A stretch of DNA of 64,000 bases. It comes from Pseudarthrobacter sp. Fe7. Lineage in GTDB: Bacteria > Actinomycetota > Actinomycetes > Actinomycetales > Micrococcaceae. The notes beneath the pieces are model-generated. The model had not been told where the DNA came from. It made no database searches and saw only the letters and a program-made list of their open reading frames with translations. A program made the translations under genes and the position numbers. The first letter of the stretch is position 1. Each line of letters opens with the position of its first letter. The stretch covers positions 3,348,001 to 3,412,000 of the forward strand of contig CP099977.1 in assembly GCA_024372495.1 (NCBI GenBank), read 5' to 3'. Positions 1-10,525 of the stretch are shown one piece after another.

Positions 1-892
1 GCCCCGGGGTACAGGCGCTTTTGAGCGCCTGGGGATCAACGGGCTGAATATCAGTGGACAGAAGCCGGAGTACCGAAAGAGGGGCGGGAGCGTGCCGCGA
101 GAGGCCCGCGATCACCGGTCCGATCGCGAAGGCGGCAACCCCAAGCGCCACCAGAACCCGTACTTCCCGCCGCGACATGCGGGGCCAGGTGAACGCTGGC
201 CGGCGGCCGAAGAAAAACGGGCCCAGTAGCATTCCGGCGGTTGCGGAAAAGATCCGCACGAGGTCTGCGTAGGATCCCTCGTAGAGGACGAGAAGCAACA
301 GCAGTGTGAGCAGGGCCGTGCGCAGGCGGCGCCGCCACAATACCGGCATCGTCGTGGACGCAGCCATTAGTACTCCGCAGAGGGCGGCAGTGGGGCCAAC
401 GTAGCGGTCCGACATCAGGACGACTGGCCAGGAGCCCATCGTGGAGTGTATTGCCCAAACCAGTCCCGCTGCTGCCGTGACGCCAATGATCTGGCTGGTC
501 GCCACCGCTGCCGCATAACGGGCAGATCCCAGCCGCCGCTCCAAAGGAAGGCCTGCCAGCAGCACCGCGACTGTGGCAGCGAGGTAGTAGAGGGGCTGTG
601 GCAGCCAGAAAGCTGAGGACGCCACGGACCAGGGCCGGATGAAGAGTGATGAGGGGGCTGCGGCCACCGATCCGAGACCGGCCCGGAAGGGCACGTGAAA
701 GACGTGCAGTATCCGCGGCACCCCTGTAGCAGCCCACAGCAGGGCCACGTAGCCGAGCGTCACAGGGGCTGACCGGAGCCTTGGGACCAGTTGCCCGACG
801 AGAGCCGGGAACCGGGCCAGGTAAGTGGCGGAACCGCCGGGCACCGCGGACTCCATGCGGTCCCCGCCCGTGGACTTGGGCGTTGCAGTCAT
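1..892 (-). CDS. MprF/AlaPGS-like membrane protein with rhomboid-like N-terminal domain (3' end outside window)
   Basis: The frame is open from an ATG at 892 to the window edge, giving the first 297 residues. The ATG overlaps the stop of the upstream esterase as ATGA, so the two are translationally coupled. About six hydrophobic segments are visible. A rhomboid-like pattern (ERRLGSARY, then GPTAALCG where active rhomboids have GxSG) suggests an inactive rhomboid fold. Actinobacterial aminoacyl-phosphatidylglycerol synthases carry a membrane domain ahead of a DUF2156 catalytic domain and are often paired with an esterase, as here. The catalytic part is not in the window, so the function is inferred from architecture and neighbour; a stand-alone rhomboid-like protein is the alternative. 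Confidence 0.55.
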   Translation of the reverse strand, partial: MTATPKSTGGDRMESAVPGGSATYLARFPALVGQLVPRLRSAPVTLGYVALLWAATGVPRILHVFHVPFRAGLGSVAAAPSSLFIRPWSVASSAFWLPQPLYYLAATVAVLLAGLPLERRLGSARYAAAVATSQIIGVTAAAGLVWAIHSTMGSWPVVLMSDRYVGPTAALCGVLMAASTTMPVLWRRRLRTALLTLLLLLVLYEGSYADLVRIFSATAGMLLGPFFFGRRPAFTWPRMSRREVRVLVALGVAAFAIGPVIAGLSRHAPAPLSVLRLLSTDIQPVDPQALKSACTPG

Positions 893-2255
893 CGCGCGGA
901 GAGGCCGAAGCGTTGAAACAGCAGTGGAAGCCCCATCTTCAACCCGTAGTCAACGGCATCTCCGCGGTGGCCGACCGCGTCCCCGGTGAACCGGTAAGTG
1001 GTCATGCCGGCGGCCTTGGCATCTGCTGCCGCAGCGGTTACCTGAGGTGTGTAGGTGCTGTCCAAGGTGCCGCTCGTGAAGATTGCCTCCAGGTCGGTAT
1101 ATCTGTGGGCTTTGAGGATTGTGGCCGGTTCTTCTGCGGTGAAGCTGGCCTGGTTGCCGCGGAAGATGGTTTTGACGGTGTCCTGGACGCTGCCGCTGAC
1201 TGGTTCGAGTTCACCGGATATGTCCAGGAGCGAGCCGAAGAGTTCCGGTCTTTTCGCAGCGAATGACAGGGCGCACTCGCCGCCATTTGAGTACCCCGCT
1301 ACGGCCCAACTGTCCCGGTTGGGTATGACATTTAGATTGGTGCGGATGAAATTGACGACGTCGGTGGTGACGTAGGAATAAACGTTGCCGCTTGGGGAAT
1401 CGACACAGACGGGGTTCTGGTAGGGACTTCCCAACTGGTCGACGGTGAGTAGGAGCGGGGCGAGACCATGGTTCTTCGCAGCCATGGCGTTCAGACGGGC
1501 GACGGCGTACTGGTTCTGGTCCGGACCTCCGGGCTGGCCCATCATCATGACGATGATGGGTAATGGCGGCGGGTCAGCGACCAATGCTGCCGGGGAAGAT
1601 ACAGGTAGGCGTGCCGGGCCTGGAAGCCGGAGACCGTTGCAGGAATTGCAACGGGACCGGTCCGTCCGGTAGCCGGCATCCCTGCCGGCGGCTTCCAGGT
1701 CTGCCATAACGGCGCCGTGGCCGCCTCTGCCGGGGCTGGGTTCTGCTTGGGGAGCTTCAGGAAGCGACCCGTGTTCACTCCGAGGAGGGAACCGAGGGTG
1801 GGATTCAGCCTGTAATCGGCGTTCACTCCCAAGACAGCCGTGGAAAGAAACACTGCCACGGACATAACGGCCAGGATCTTCCGCCACCATCGTGAGCGCC
1901 ACAAATTCATCAGGGCCAACGCGACGGCGGAAAAGGCGAGAATGACCCACGTTCGGGTATCCCCATCCAACGGAAGGCCAAAGATGTTCAGCCAGCCCTC
2001 GCAGACGACCAGGACAAGTATCCCCGCAAATGCGCCGGCAGCCAAGGCAAGCAGGGGACGAAGCCACACACGACGTGGGGTTTGGTTGCTGCGCGGGACC
2101 GGGCCCGCATTCCCGGGAGCCGCTGTTCCGCTTCGGACCCGCCGGCGGATGGAAGTAGGGCGCCACACCAGATAGAAGATTGCCACAACACTGGCCGCGT
2201 CGAAGGCGTACCGCAATGGCTCCTGAAGGATATTCAGATTGAGTAGATTGTCCAT
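889..2255 (-). CDS. Membrane-anchored alpha/beta-hydrolase esterase (frameshifted in this assembly)
   Basis: After repair the product is 455 aa. Residues 1-150 hold four membrane segments (about 14-31, 65-85, 102-118, 127-144). The rest is an extracytoplasmic esterase D/PHB-depolymerase-type hydrolase with nucleophile elbow GYSNGG, a late Asp in GTLDSTY and a His in VGHRGD. The frame breaks in the G run at 1592-1595; one more G joins LYLPPAALVADPPPLP and restores a length divisible by three. RBS agggagg precedes ATG 2255. Its stop overlaps the start of the MprF-like gene, so hydrolysis of aminoacylated phosphatidylglycerol, or of another membrane lipid, is the best contextual guess. Substrate not shown by sequence. 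Confidence 0.75.
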
Positions 2256-2478
2256 GTCCCTCCCTGACCCGATCCAGACCAGTCAGCCGCCCTGCCCTTG
2301 AAAGGAGGTTACGGTTGCGCCGGACGGTGAGGCACCAGTAGCGGGTACTCGCATTTATTCCCTGAACCGCCGCTCCATGGGTAAGTACAGGGATTTGCAC
2401 GGGCGATTCCGCCCGGGGATAGGGGGTTCCTTCGCCGTGACGGGCAAGCCGGGAGACGCCCAAGCAGGGTGGGCAGCG

Positions 2479-3219
2479 TCACGCTCCGCGGCCGCCCCGG
2501 CGCTCCTCGCCGGGCCCGCCCGAACCGCGCCACAGGCACGCGTCCACCTCGAACGGCAGCAGCTGGTCCTGCTGCGCCATCAAAGCGGCGCCGTGCGCCG
2601 TCACCCGCCGCATGAAGTGGCGCCGGCACAATGTCTCGTAACCGACCACTGGTACATGCCCGGCCTCCGGAACGGCAGCCTCCACCGCCATGTCGACGTC
2701 GCCCACCACCACCTGCGCACCCTCGGTGACCATGACGCCGTCGACCGTCCTGGCATTGTGCGTTGCCCGGCGCCCGCACCAGCACAGCGCCTCCACCTGG
2801 AGCACCTGCACCCTGTCCGCCAGGCTCGATGAGGCGTTGTGAGCCCGGGAACAGCCGCGTCCGGAAATCAGCGGTGATTCCGAACGCGAAGACGTCGACG
2901 TCGATCTCGTCCACCACCTTGGCCAGCTGCTCCACCTGCTCCGGTGTGTAGAACTGGGCCTCGTCACAGATCAGGTAGTCCACGCGCTGGCCCTGGGTGC
3001 GCCGGAGCATGACTTCCTCCCAGAAGTCGGTGCTGTCCAGCACTTCCACGGCGTCCGTCTCCAGGCCCAGGCGGCTTGAGATGCGGGACTCGCCGGCGCG
3101 GTCGTTGCGGCTGAACCGGACCCCTCCCCGGCCGCGGACCCGGTGGTTGTAGTCCATCTGCAGGGCGAGGGTGGATTTTCCGCAGTCCATGGTGCCGGAG
3201 AAAAGATGAGCTCAGCCAC
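2479..3219 (-). CDS. tdk: Thymidine kinase, type II (two frameshifts in this assembly)
   Basis: Phosphorylates thymidine with ATP in the nucleotide salvage pathway. The repaired protein is 246 aa. It shows the P-loop GTMDCGKST near the N terminus, the Walker B-like segment YLICDEAQF, and the zinc-binding region CWCGRRATHN with a later CRRHF. A lost A (plus strand) in the run at 3201-3204 separates the GTG start from the P-loop, and an extra base at 2821-2827 (CAGGCTC for CAGCTC) breaks the middle; the two cancel. The start overlaps the 3' end of the upstream phosphodiesterase-like gene by 8 bases. It is the last gene of an apparent operon from patA. Confidence 0.88.
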
Positions 3220-4430
3220 GCCGCCGGTTCCTTCCCTCTGCGGTGAAGCAGAGCAACGGGACCTCCCGCTCGGCCTTGGTCAGCGAGCCGTGCTGGCCCA
3301 CCACTTCCATGGCAGTTGGCCGCATGCGCCGGCCATCGTAAAGCGCGACGGCGTCACGCGCCGCGATCATCACGTCACCGATCCTGCCTTCAACAGCGGG
3401 CCGGACCTCACCAAAAAGGCCGCCGGCAACGGCTTCCCCGCGCGTGAAGGCCCAGATGCGGTCACCGAACCGTGCCTTCCAGGCGGCAACCAGCCGTTCG
3501 TGGCTACCTGCGCCCGCCGCCAGCCTGGGCAGCTTCCAGGTAGAGGTGCACCATCCGCGGTTCACCGGCGGTGTGGCGGACGCCGTCCACCAGATCCGGG
3601 TGCGTGGAGAAATCGATCCGCTGCTGTTCCGCCACGTCCAGCATCCCGTGGTCCGCCGTGAGAAGGATGGTGGTGCCGGCGGGAAGGGTGGAATTGAGGC
3701 GCTTGACCGTGGCATCGAGCTCTTCGAGCTGGTATTCCCATTGCTCGGAACGGCAGCCGTAACGGTGGCCTGCCTTGTCCAGATCGTTGACGTAGAAATA
3801 CATAAGGGCTGGACCGGGCGCCGCCATGGCGTCGGCGGCAGCGGCGGTCCGGGCGTGGGAGGTTGTCCCCGCAATGAACCTGCCGCCCCGCAGTGCCGCC
3901 CGGGTCATGGGGGAACCGTCGAACTGGGACAAGCTGACGGTGCTGACATCCACCTGGTCGGCGATCCGCTCAAACACCGTGGGGAAGGGCTGCCAGGCGG
4001 CCGGGTCCACGCCCGGATCCCAGTTCCCCAGCAGGTTGACCACCTTGTCCTGGTCAGGGTCCAGGACGTCGTAGCCCACCATGCCGTGCTGGCCTGCCGG
4101 CAGCCCGGTCCCAAAACTGGACAGTGCCGCTGCCGTGGTGGAGGGGAACGCTGAATCCAGCCACACCGGGACTTCTCCCTGGCCCGCCTGCTGCACGGAG
4201 CGCAGGAAGGGAGTGTGCGCGGATTTTTGCTTGAGGAGGTTCCGGCCCAGGCCGTCCGCGAGTACCACGCAGACCCTCGAGGCGGCCGGGAGTGACAGGG
4301 TATTGGTGAAACCTTCCATGCCAAGGCTGGCCGCTGCGCTGGTAAGGACGTCAGCAATGGAGCGGTTGCCGTAGGCGGGGGCGGCAGGGAGGTCGGGTAT
4401 GTGTACGGAGTGGTAGGGGTCTTCCGGCAT
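3212..4430 (-). CDS. Alkaline phosphatase superfamily protein, nucleotide pyrophosphatase/phosphodiesterase type (frameshifted in this assembly)
   Basis: The 405-aa repaired product has the hallmarks of type I phosphodiesterase/nucleotide pyrophosphatases: an early VVLADGLG metal site, the FPSTTAAALSSFGTG segment with the nucleophile Thr/Ser region, QHGMVGYD, YVNDLDKAGHRYG and a late TADHGMLD. No signal peptide is apparent, so it is probably cytoplasmic. The frame breaks at about 3513-3515, where one C too many separates the catalytic core from the last 100 residues. It starts one base after the DUF5998 stop and its end overlaps tdk. Its substrate cannot be read from sequence. Confidence 0.8.
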
Positions 4431-4431
4431 C

Positions 4432-5176
4432 TCAGCGCTGCTGGTGCCCGCGGCTGAGCCGGTTGCCGAACACTCCTGAGCGCGGCCGCGGCGCCATGGA
4501 CTGGGCGTGGGTCACCGGAGCGGCGGACCCGGTATTGACCGCGCGCAGGGCCCGGGCAAAGAGTTTGGCGTCCTGCACGGCCTGGAGCCCGTCCGCCTCG
4601 GCGCTGATCCGGAGCACGATGTCCTCCTGCGCGATGGTTCCGGTATAGCCGTGGTCGGCTTCGCACTGTGGATCGCCGCAACTGGCGGGACCCATGTCCA
4701 GCCGCTGGCCACCGGACCAGGCGATGGACAAGGTGAGTTCCCGGACCGGGTCCGACGGCTTGTAGTTCTGCGGCTGAGCGTACATGTAGCTGAGGACCAC
4801 GGAGCGGATCTGTGCCACGGGAACGGATTCGGTGGAGATCTGCGCGACGATCTGCTCCCCGGCCTCGTCGAGCCTGCTGGTCGTCCACGTGGGTGATGAC
4901 CAGCATGTCCGCGGTCAGGACCAGGACGGTGATGTGGCGGCGCACCTCTGCCCGGTCAAAGTGGGTTTCCAGGTGCACCAGGTGGGCCACGCAGTCCCTG
5001 CCGTCCAGGGCATCGTCAACGACGTCCGAGACCAGCCGCGGGTAGAACCCCGCCTTCTGCAGCGCATCCTCCAGGCTCTGGCCCTGGGCTCCGTGGCTGT
5101 GTGAGCTGTGCTGGCGGACTGCCTGGTTTTCATTGCCGGGCGTTTCGGGCGCCGACGCGGGAGGCTGGAAGCTCAT
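4432..5176 (-). CDS. DUF5998 family protein (frameshifted in this assembly)
   Basis: A 247-aa protein of unknown function, conserved in actinobacteria. It begins with a Ser/Pro/Asn-rich stretch followed by SLEDALQKAGFYPRLVSDVV, the conserved start of the family, and contains LVLTADMLVITHVDD and a C-terminal half with a CGDPQCEADHGYTG segment that looks like a small Cys/His site. An extra C in GAGCCTG at 4870-4876 shifts the frame; removing it joins THVDDQQ to LDEAGEQIVAQISTE. Start ATG 5176 lies 41 bases after the acetyltransferase stop, so it belongs to the same operon. Confidence 0.8.
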
Positions 5177-5217
5177 GCCCCCATTTTCACAGATCGTCCG
5201 GTCACTTGCTAACCGCC

Positions 5218-7902
5218 TCAGCCCAGCATCGCCCGGCGGGCACTGTCCGTGCGCTGTGCGGCGTTGCCGATGCGCACGTCCGCGGCGAGGATGGTGGCCC
5301 CCGTGGTGCCGCACAGGACCGGGTTGAATTCCACCAGCGCGATCTCCGGATGGTTGTCCTTCATCCAGGCCAGCCTGCCGGCGAGTTCCTCGAGCGCCTG
5401 CACATCAACCGCAGGAAGGCCCTGGTAGCCGAAGAGCTTCCGGGACGCCCGGGGCGCCCGGATAAAATCATGCACATCCGCCGCGGACAGCGGCGGAACG
5501 CGGTGTGACCAGTCGTCCAGGAGGTTGACGGCGTCCCCGGCCAGGCCGAACGAGATCACCGGTCCCAGCAAGGGATCCTCGATGGCCCGGAACGTGCAGG
5601 CCTGCCCCACGGGCGCCATGGCCTGGACTTCAAGCGCCGGGTCTCCATAGGCGGCGAGCGCCCGCCGCATCTGCAGCACGTTCAGGCGCAGCGATTCGGC
5701 GTCCTCAATGCCAAGCCGCACCCCGCCCAGGTCCAGCCGGTGCCTAAGGGCAGGATCGGTGGTCTTCAGCACCACGGGCCAGCCCAGAGCGTCGGCCGCC
5801 GCAACCGCCTCATCCGGGGTGGTGAACGCCGCCGAGGGCAGGACGGAGATGCCGTACTGTCCCAGCAGGGAAGCCGTAGCCGCCGGGTCCAGCTGCACGA
5901 GCTGTTCGCCCGTGACATCCTGCAGCAGTGCGTCCAGCTCGGCCGCCGCCTGCCGGGGGTCGCAGCCGTCAGGCTCCACGAAGTGCCCCTGGTCACGGGC
6001 AACCCACTCCGCGTACCGCACCACTGCGGCGAGCGCGGCCACGGCAGCGCCGGGGTTTGAGAAGCAGGGGACGGTCCAGCCCTTCGTTCCCACCAGGCCC
6101 TCCACGTTGATGGCAGGGTCCAGGATGCCCGAGAATGCGGCCACCACCGGTTTCCCTGCCTCAGCCGAACATTCGGCCAGGACCTGCGCCACGGCATCGG
6201 CGGTCATGCCGCGCGCCGGCAGCAGTGCGGCGACGGCGGCATGCACGGCATCCGAGTCAAGGGCGTCCATGAGGGCCTTCCGCAGCGCGGGCAGGGCCAC
6301 CGACTGGCCGGTATCGAGGTCGAGCCCGGAAACCACCTGCGCCACTCCCAGCCCGTGGGCGGCCGCGCTGTCCGCCACCACGTTGCCCAGCGCCTGGGAA
6401 TTGCTGAAGATGGCGACGTCGGGTCCGGCCGGGAGCGGCTGGCCGGCGACCACCTGGGCTACGTCCACCAGCTGTTCAACGGTTTCGACGCGGATCACGC
6501 CGGACTGGCGCAGCATGGCGTCCAGCGCGCCGGCCGGCGCCTGCGTGGTCCGCACGGCATGCCCCGGTGGCAGCCGGAGTCCCATGGTGTCCGATTTGGC
6601 AACGATCACAGGTTTGGTCCGGGCCAGCCGGCGTGCGATGCGGGAGAACTTGCGCGGGTTGCCGATCGACTCCAGGTACAGGCCCACGGCGGAGGTATCG
6701 GCGTCGTCCTCCCAGTACTGCATCATGTCGTTGCCGGAAACATCCGCCCGGTTGCCCGCTGAAAGCAGGCTGGACAGTCCCAGCCTCCGCCGGCTTGAGG
6801 CGGCGTACAGCGAGACGCCGATCGCGGCCGACTGGCTGAACAGGCCCAGGCTGCCGCGCAGCGGCATGGTGGGCGCCATGGAGGCGTTCAGTGACACGTC
6901 CGGGTGGGTGTTGGCGATGCCCAGCGATGCGGGCCCGATCACCCGCATCCCGTTGGCCCGGGCCTGGCGCACCAGGGCGCGCTGCCGCAGCAGGCCGCGC
7001 TCGCCGTCGTCCGTGAAGCCCGCGGAGGCGATCACCACGCCCTTGACGCCCACCGCCGCGCACTCCTCCACCACGCCGGCAACCTCCTCGTAGGGCACTG
7101 CGATGACGGCAAGCTGGACGGGCTCGGGGACCTCGGAGAGCCTGGCATAGGACATCATGCCCGCCAATTCCAGCGCCTCCGGGTTGATCGCATACACCGG
7201 GCCGTGGAAGCCGCCCTCGATGATGTGCTCCAGCAGCTGGTAGCCCACGGTCCCCCACCTGCGGCTGGCACCGATCACGGCAACGGACGACGGCGCCAGC
7301 AGCTCCCGCACGCTCCTCGCCTCCGCGCGGTGCTCGCGGGATTCCATCACGGCGCGGGATTTTTCGGTGGGATCCACGTTGAATTCGAGGCTGACAACGC
7401 CGTCGTCGAAATGGCGTTTGACGTCGTAGCCGGCGTCGGAGAAGACCATCAGCATCTTGCGGTTTTCCGGCAGGACCTCGGCGGTGAACTTCCGGATGCC
7501 GTTTTCGTGCGCCGCCGCGGCAAGGTGTTCCAGCAGGATGGAGCCGATCCCCCTGCCCTGGTGGGCGTCGGCGATATTGAAGGCGACCTCGGCCTCGGTG
7601 GGATCGGTCAGCCGGTCGTAGCGGCCGATGCCGATGATTTCGCCATGGATAGTGATGACGAACGCCACCCGGTCCCTGTAGTCCACCTCGGTGAAGCGCT
7701 TGAGCTCCTTGGCGGACAGCCTGGCCTTGAACGCGAAGAAGCGCATGTAGATTGAATTCTGCGACTGCCCGGTATGGAAGGCCTGGACGGCATCAGCGTC
7801 CGACGGGTGGATAGGCCGCAGATGCGCTGTCCCGCCGTCCCGCAGGACGACATCGGCTTCCCAATGTTCCGGATATTCGCCGTCCCCGGGCTGATCCACC
7901 AT
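5218..7902 (-). CDS. patA: PatA-type protein lysine acetyltransferase: GNAT domain fused to ADP-forming acyl-CoA synthetase-like domain
   Basis: 894 aa, intact. Residues 15-185 form a GNAT acetyltransferase with the acetyl-CoA loop QGRGIG (115-120). From about 200 comes a CoA-binding domain (VAVIGASRRWGTVGYQ), then succinyl-CoA-ligase-like and ATP-grasp domains. This GNAT-first order is that of Streptomyces lividans PatA, the reverse of Salmonella Pat. Where active ADP-forming synthetases have the phosphorylated His in SHTGALAG, this protein reads TTQAPAGA, so the synthetase part probably only senses or binds ligand. The expected role is acetylation, and so inactivation, of acyl-CoA synthetases. 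It leads the operon with DUF5998, the phosphodiesterase-like gene and tdk, and diverges from parC. Confidence 0.85.
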   Translation of the reverse strand: MVDQPGDGEYPEHWEADVVLRDGGTAHLRPIHPSDADAVQAFHTGQSQNSIYMRFFAFKARLSAKELKRFTEVDYRDRVAFVITIHGEIIGIGRYDRLTDPTEAEVAFNIADAHQGRGIGSILLEHLAAAAHENGIRKFTAEVLPENRKMLMVFSDAGYDVKRHFDDGVVSLEFNVDPTEKSRAVMESREHRAEARSVRELLAPSSVAVIGASRRWGTVGYQLLEHIIEGGFHGPVYAINPEALELAGMMSYARLSEVPEPVQLAVIAVPYEEVAGVVEECAAVGVKGVVIASAGFTDDGERGLLRQRALVRQARANGMRVIGPASLGIANTHPDVSLNASMAPTMPLRGSLGLFSQSAAIGVSLYAASSRRRLGLSSLLSAGNRADVSGNDMMQYWEDDADTSAVGLYLESIGNPRKFSRIARRLARTKPVIVAKSDTMGLRLPPGHAVRTTQAPAGALDAMLRQSGVIRVETVEQLVDVAQVVAGQPLPAGPDVAIFSNSQALGNVVADSAAAHGLGVAQVVSGLDLDTGQSVALPALRKALMDALDSDAVHAAVAALLPARGMTADAVAQVLAECSAEAGKPVVAAFSGILDPAINVEGLVGTKGWTVPCFSNPGAAVAALAAVVRYAEWVARDQGHFVEPDGCDPRQAAAELDALLQDVTGEQLVQLDPAATASLLGQYGISVLPSAAFTTPDEAVAAADALGWPVVLKTTDPALRHRLDLGGVRLGIEDAESLRLNVLQMRRALAAYGDPALEVQAMAPVGQACTFRAIEDPLLGPVISFGLAGDAVNLLDDWSHRVPPLSAADVHDFIRAPRASRKLFGYQGLPAVDVQALEELAGRLAWMKDNHPEIALVEFNPVLCGTTGATILAADVRIGNAAQRTDSARRAMLG

Positions 7903-7914
7903 AGGCTTAGCCTA
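7903..7914 (-). promoter_or_regulatory. -10-like hexamer of patA, leaderless type
   Basis: On the minus strand TAGGCT (7909-7914) ends 6 bases before ATG 7902. At that distance transcription would begin at or next to the start codon. Confidence 0.5.
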
Positions 7915-7978
7915 GCCAAAAACTATCGCAGCACACCCCAAGGCTGCGCAGTAACCGCAGAAGGATTCACCTAACCCC

Positions 7979-10506
7979 ATGGCCCGCCGGCAAAGTTCAA
8001 AACCCATCGTGGACGACAGCTACACGGAAAACATCGTCGATATCGACGTGACGTCCGAAATGCAGGGCTCCTTCCTGGAGTACGCGTACTCGGTGATCTA
8101 CTCCCGGGCCCTTCCCGACGCACGTGACGGGCTCAAGCCGGTACAGCGCCGCATCCTCTACATGATGAGCGACATGGGCCTGCGCCCGGACCGCGGGCAC
8201 GTCAAGAGCGCCCGCGTGGTGGGCGAGGTCATGGGAAAGCTGCATCCGCACGGCGACGCGGCCATCTACGACGCCATGGTGCGCATGGCGCAGGACTTCT
8301 CGCTGAGGCTGCCGCTCATTGACGGGCACGGCAACTTCGGCTCGCTCGACGACGGCCCGGCAGCGCCGCGTTACACCGAGGCCAGGCTGGCGGCGGCCGC
8401 CCTCACGCTCACCAACCACCTCGACGAAGACGTGGTGGATTTCGTCCCCAACTACGACAACCAGCTGACCCAGCCGGACGTCCTGCCCGCCGCGTTCCCC
8501 AACCTGCTGGTCAACGGCGCTACCGGCATCGCCGTCGGCATGGCCACCAATATGGCCCCGCACAACCTGGTGGAAGTCATCTCCGCGGCCCGGCACCTGA
8601 TCGCGCATCCCGACGCCACGCTGGATGACCTCATGCGGTTCGTCCCCGGCCCGGACCTGCCCAGCGGCGGCCGGATCGTGGGCCTGGACGGCATCCGCGA
8701 CGCGTACGCCACCGGGCGTGGATCCTTCAAGACCCGCGCCAAGGTGGAGATCGAACAGCTCTCCGCGCGCCGCACCGGCCTGGTGGTCACGGAACTGCCG
8801 TACATGGTGGGCCCGGAGAAGGTGATCGAGAAGATCAAGGATGCCGTCAACGCCAAGAAGCTGACCGGCATCAGCGACATCGTGGACCTGACGGACCGCA
8901 AGCACGGGCTCCGGCTGGTGATCGAACTCAAGAATGGCTTCAACCCCAACGCCGTGCTGCAGCAGCTCTACCGGTACACGCCGATGGAGGACTCCTTCGG
9001 CATCAATAACGTCACCCTGGTGGACGGCCAGCCGCAGACCCTGGGCCTGGTGGACCTGCTGTCCGTCTACGTCAACCACCGCATCAACGTGGTCCGCCGC
9101 CGGACCGCCTTCCGGCTGGGGAAGAAGAAGGACCGCCTGCACCTGGTGGAGGGCCTCCTCATCGCCATCGTGGACATCGACGAGGTCATCCAGATCATCC
9201 GGTCCTCCGACGAAGCCGCGGCCGCCCGCGAGCGCCTGATGTCCATCTACGACCTCACCGAGATCCAGGCCAACTACATCCTGGAACTGCGGCTGCGCCA
9301 GCTCACCAAGTACTCCAGGATCGAACTGGAGAAGGAGCAGGACGAGCTCCGCCGCGAGATCGCTGAACTCGAGGCAATCCTGAACTCTGAGGAGCCTGCT
9401 CCGCACCCTGGTGTCCGACGAGCCTCGGCGCGATTGCCGAAGAACACGGCACCCCGCGCCGTACCGTGCTGCTGGAATCCGAGGCAGTGTCCCCCACCGT
9501 GGCCGCCGAACCCGCCGGCGGCAACGGCAAGAAGGGCAAGGCCGCGCCCCTGTCCCTGGAGATCGCCGACGACCCCTGCTGGGCCATCCTCACCGCATCC
9601 GGGCAGGTGGCCCGCACCAGCAACCAGGAGCCGCTGGCCGAGGCAGGGCCGCGCGGCAAGCACGACGTCTATACCTCGGTGGTCAAGACGTCGGCCCGCG
9701 GCGAAATCGCGGCCGTCACCTCGCTGGGACGCATGCTCCGGCTGCAGGTCATGGACATGCCGGTGCTGGCACCCATGGCCGGGCTGCCCAACCTCGCCGG
9801 CGGCGTCCCTGCCAGGGAGTTCCTCACCCTGGTGAAGGGTGAAACCCTGGTGGCGTTCGTCCGGCTGGACGAGGTCCTGGCCATCGGCACGGCCCAGGGT
9901 GTGGTGAAGCGGGTTCAGCCAGACTACCCGCTGAACCGGGAAGACTGGGAAGTCATCACCCTCAAGGACAAGGACACGGTGGTGGGAGTGGCTCCTGCCG
10001 GTGCTGACGACACCGAACTGGTGTTCCTCACCCGCGAAGCCCAGCTGCTGAAGTTCCCCGCCGCCCTCGTCCGCCCCCAAGGGCGCACCGCTGGCGGCAT
10101 GGCCGGGATCAAACTCGCCGCGGGTGACCAAGTGATCTTCTTCGGCGCCATCCAGCCCAACGACGCCGCCGCCGTCGTGGTCACCATCGCGGGGACCAAC
10201 GGCGCCCTCCCCGGCACTGCCCCAGGGACCGCCAAGGTCACCGCCTTCGATGAATACCCTGCCAAGGGACGCGCCACCGCGGGCGTCCGGGCACACCGGT
10301 TCCTGAAGGGCGAGGACACGCTGCTGCTGGGCTGGGCAGGACACGGCCCGGCCAAGGCGTCATCCGCCGCCGGCGTGGCAAGGTCGCTGCCGCAGGAGCA
10401 CGGCCGCCGCGACGGCTCGGGCGTCCCGCTCTCACAGGCCGTGGAAGTCGTGGGACCGGCTATGGCGTGGACGGACGCGGACGTACCCGGAGAAACCGCG
10501 GAGTAA
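7979..10506 (+). CDS. parC: DNA topoisomerase IV subunit A (two frameshifts in this assembly)
   Basis: Type IIA topoisomerase A subunit that cuts and rejoins DNA, partner of ParE at 20.8-22.9 kb. The repaired product is 841 aa. The N-terminal breakage-reunion domain is complete, with the catalytic Tyr in APRYTEARL at about residue 132; a coiled coil follows near 445-480, then a beta-pinwheel-like C-terminal domain. Two insertions of the same kind, GAGCCTG at 9392-9398 and GAGCCTC at 9420-9426, throw the reading into all three frames. Removing both gives [19 protein letters not shown]. Start ATG 7979 follows agaagg. ParC rather than GyrA is inferred from the non-gyrase context; GyrA is not excluded without a tree. 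Confidence 0.88.
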
Positions 10507-10525
10507 CCCTGAGTCCAGGGACAGC

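Noticed and set aside
51..737. A 228-codon minus-strand frame rich in Arg, Gly and Pro.
   Set aside because: Another frame on the same strand, starting at ATG 892 and open to the edge, codes a clear polytopic membrane protein.
9392..9426. Programmed frameshifting in parC, dnaE or glnA.
   Set aside because: The same GAGCCT change occurs in fourteen unrelated places, often twice in one gene, sometimes a few residues before the stop, and without a slippery heptamer and pseudoknot. A consensus error explains all cases.
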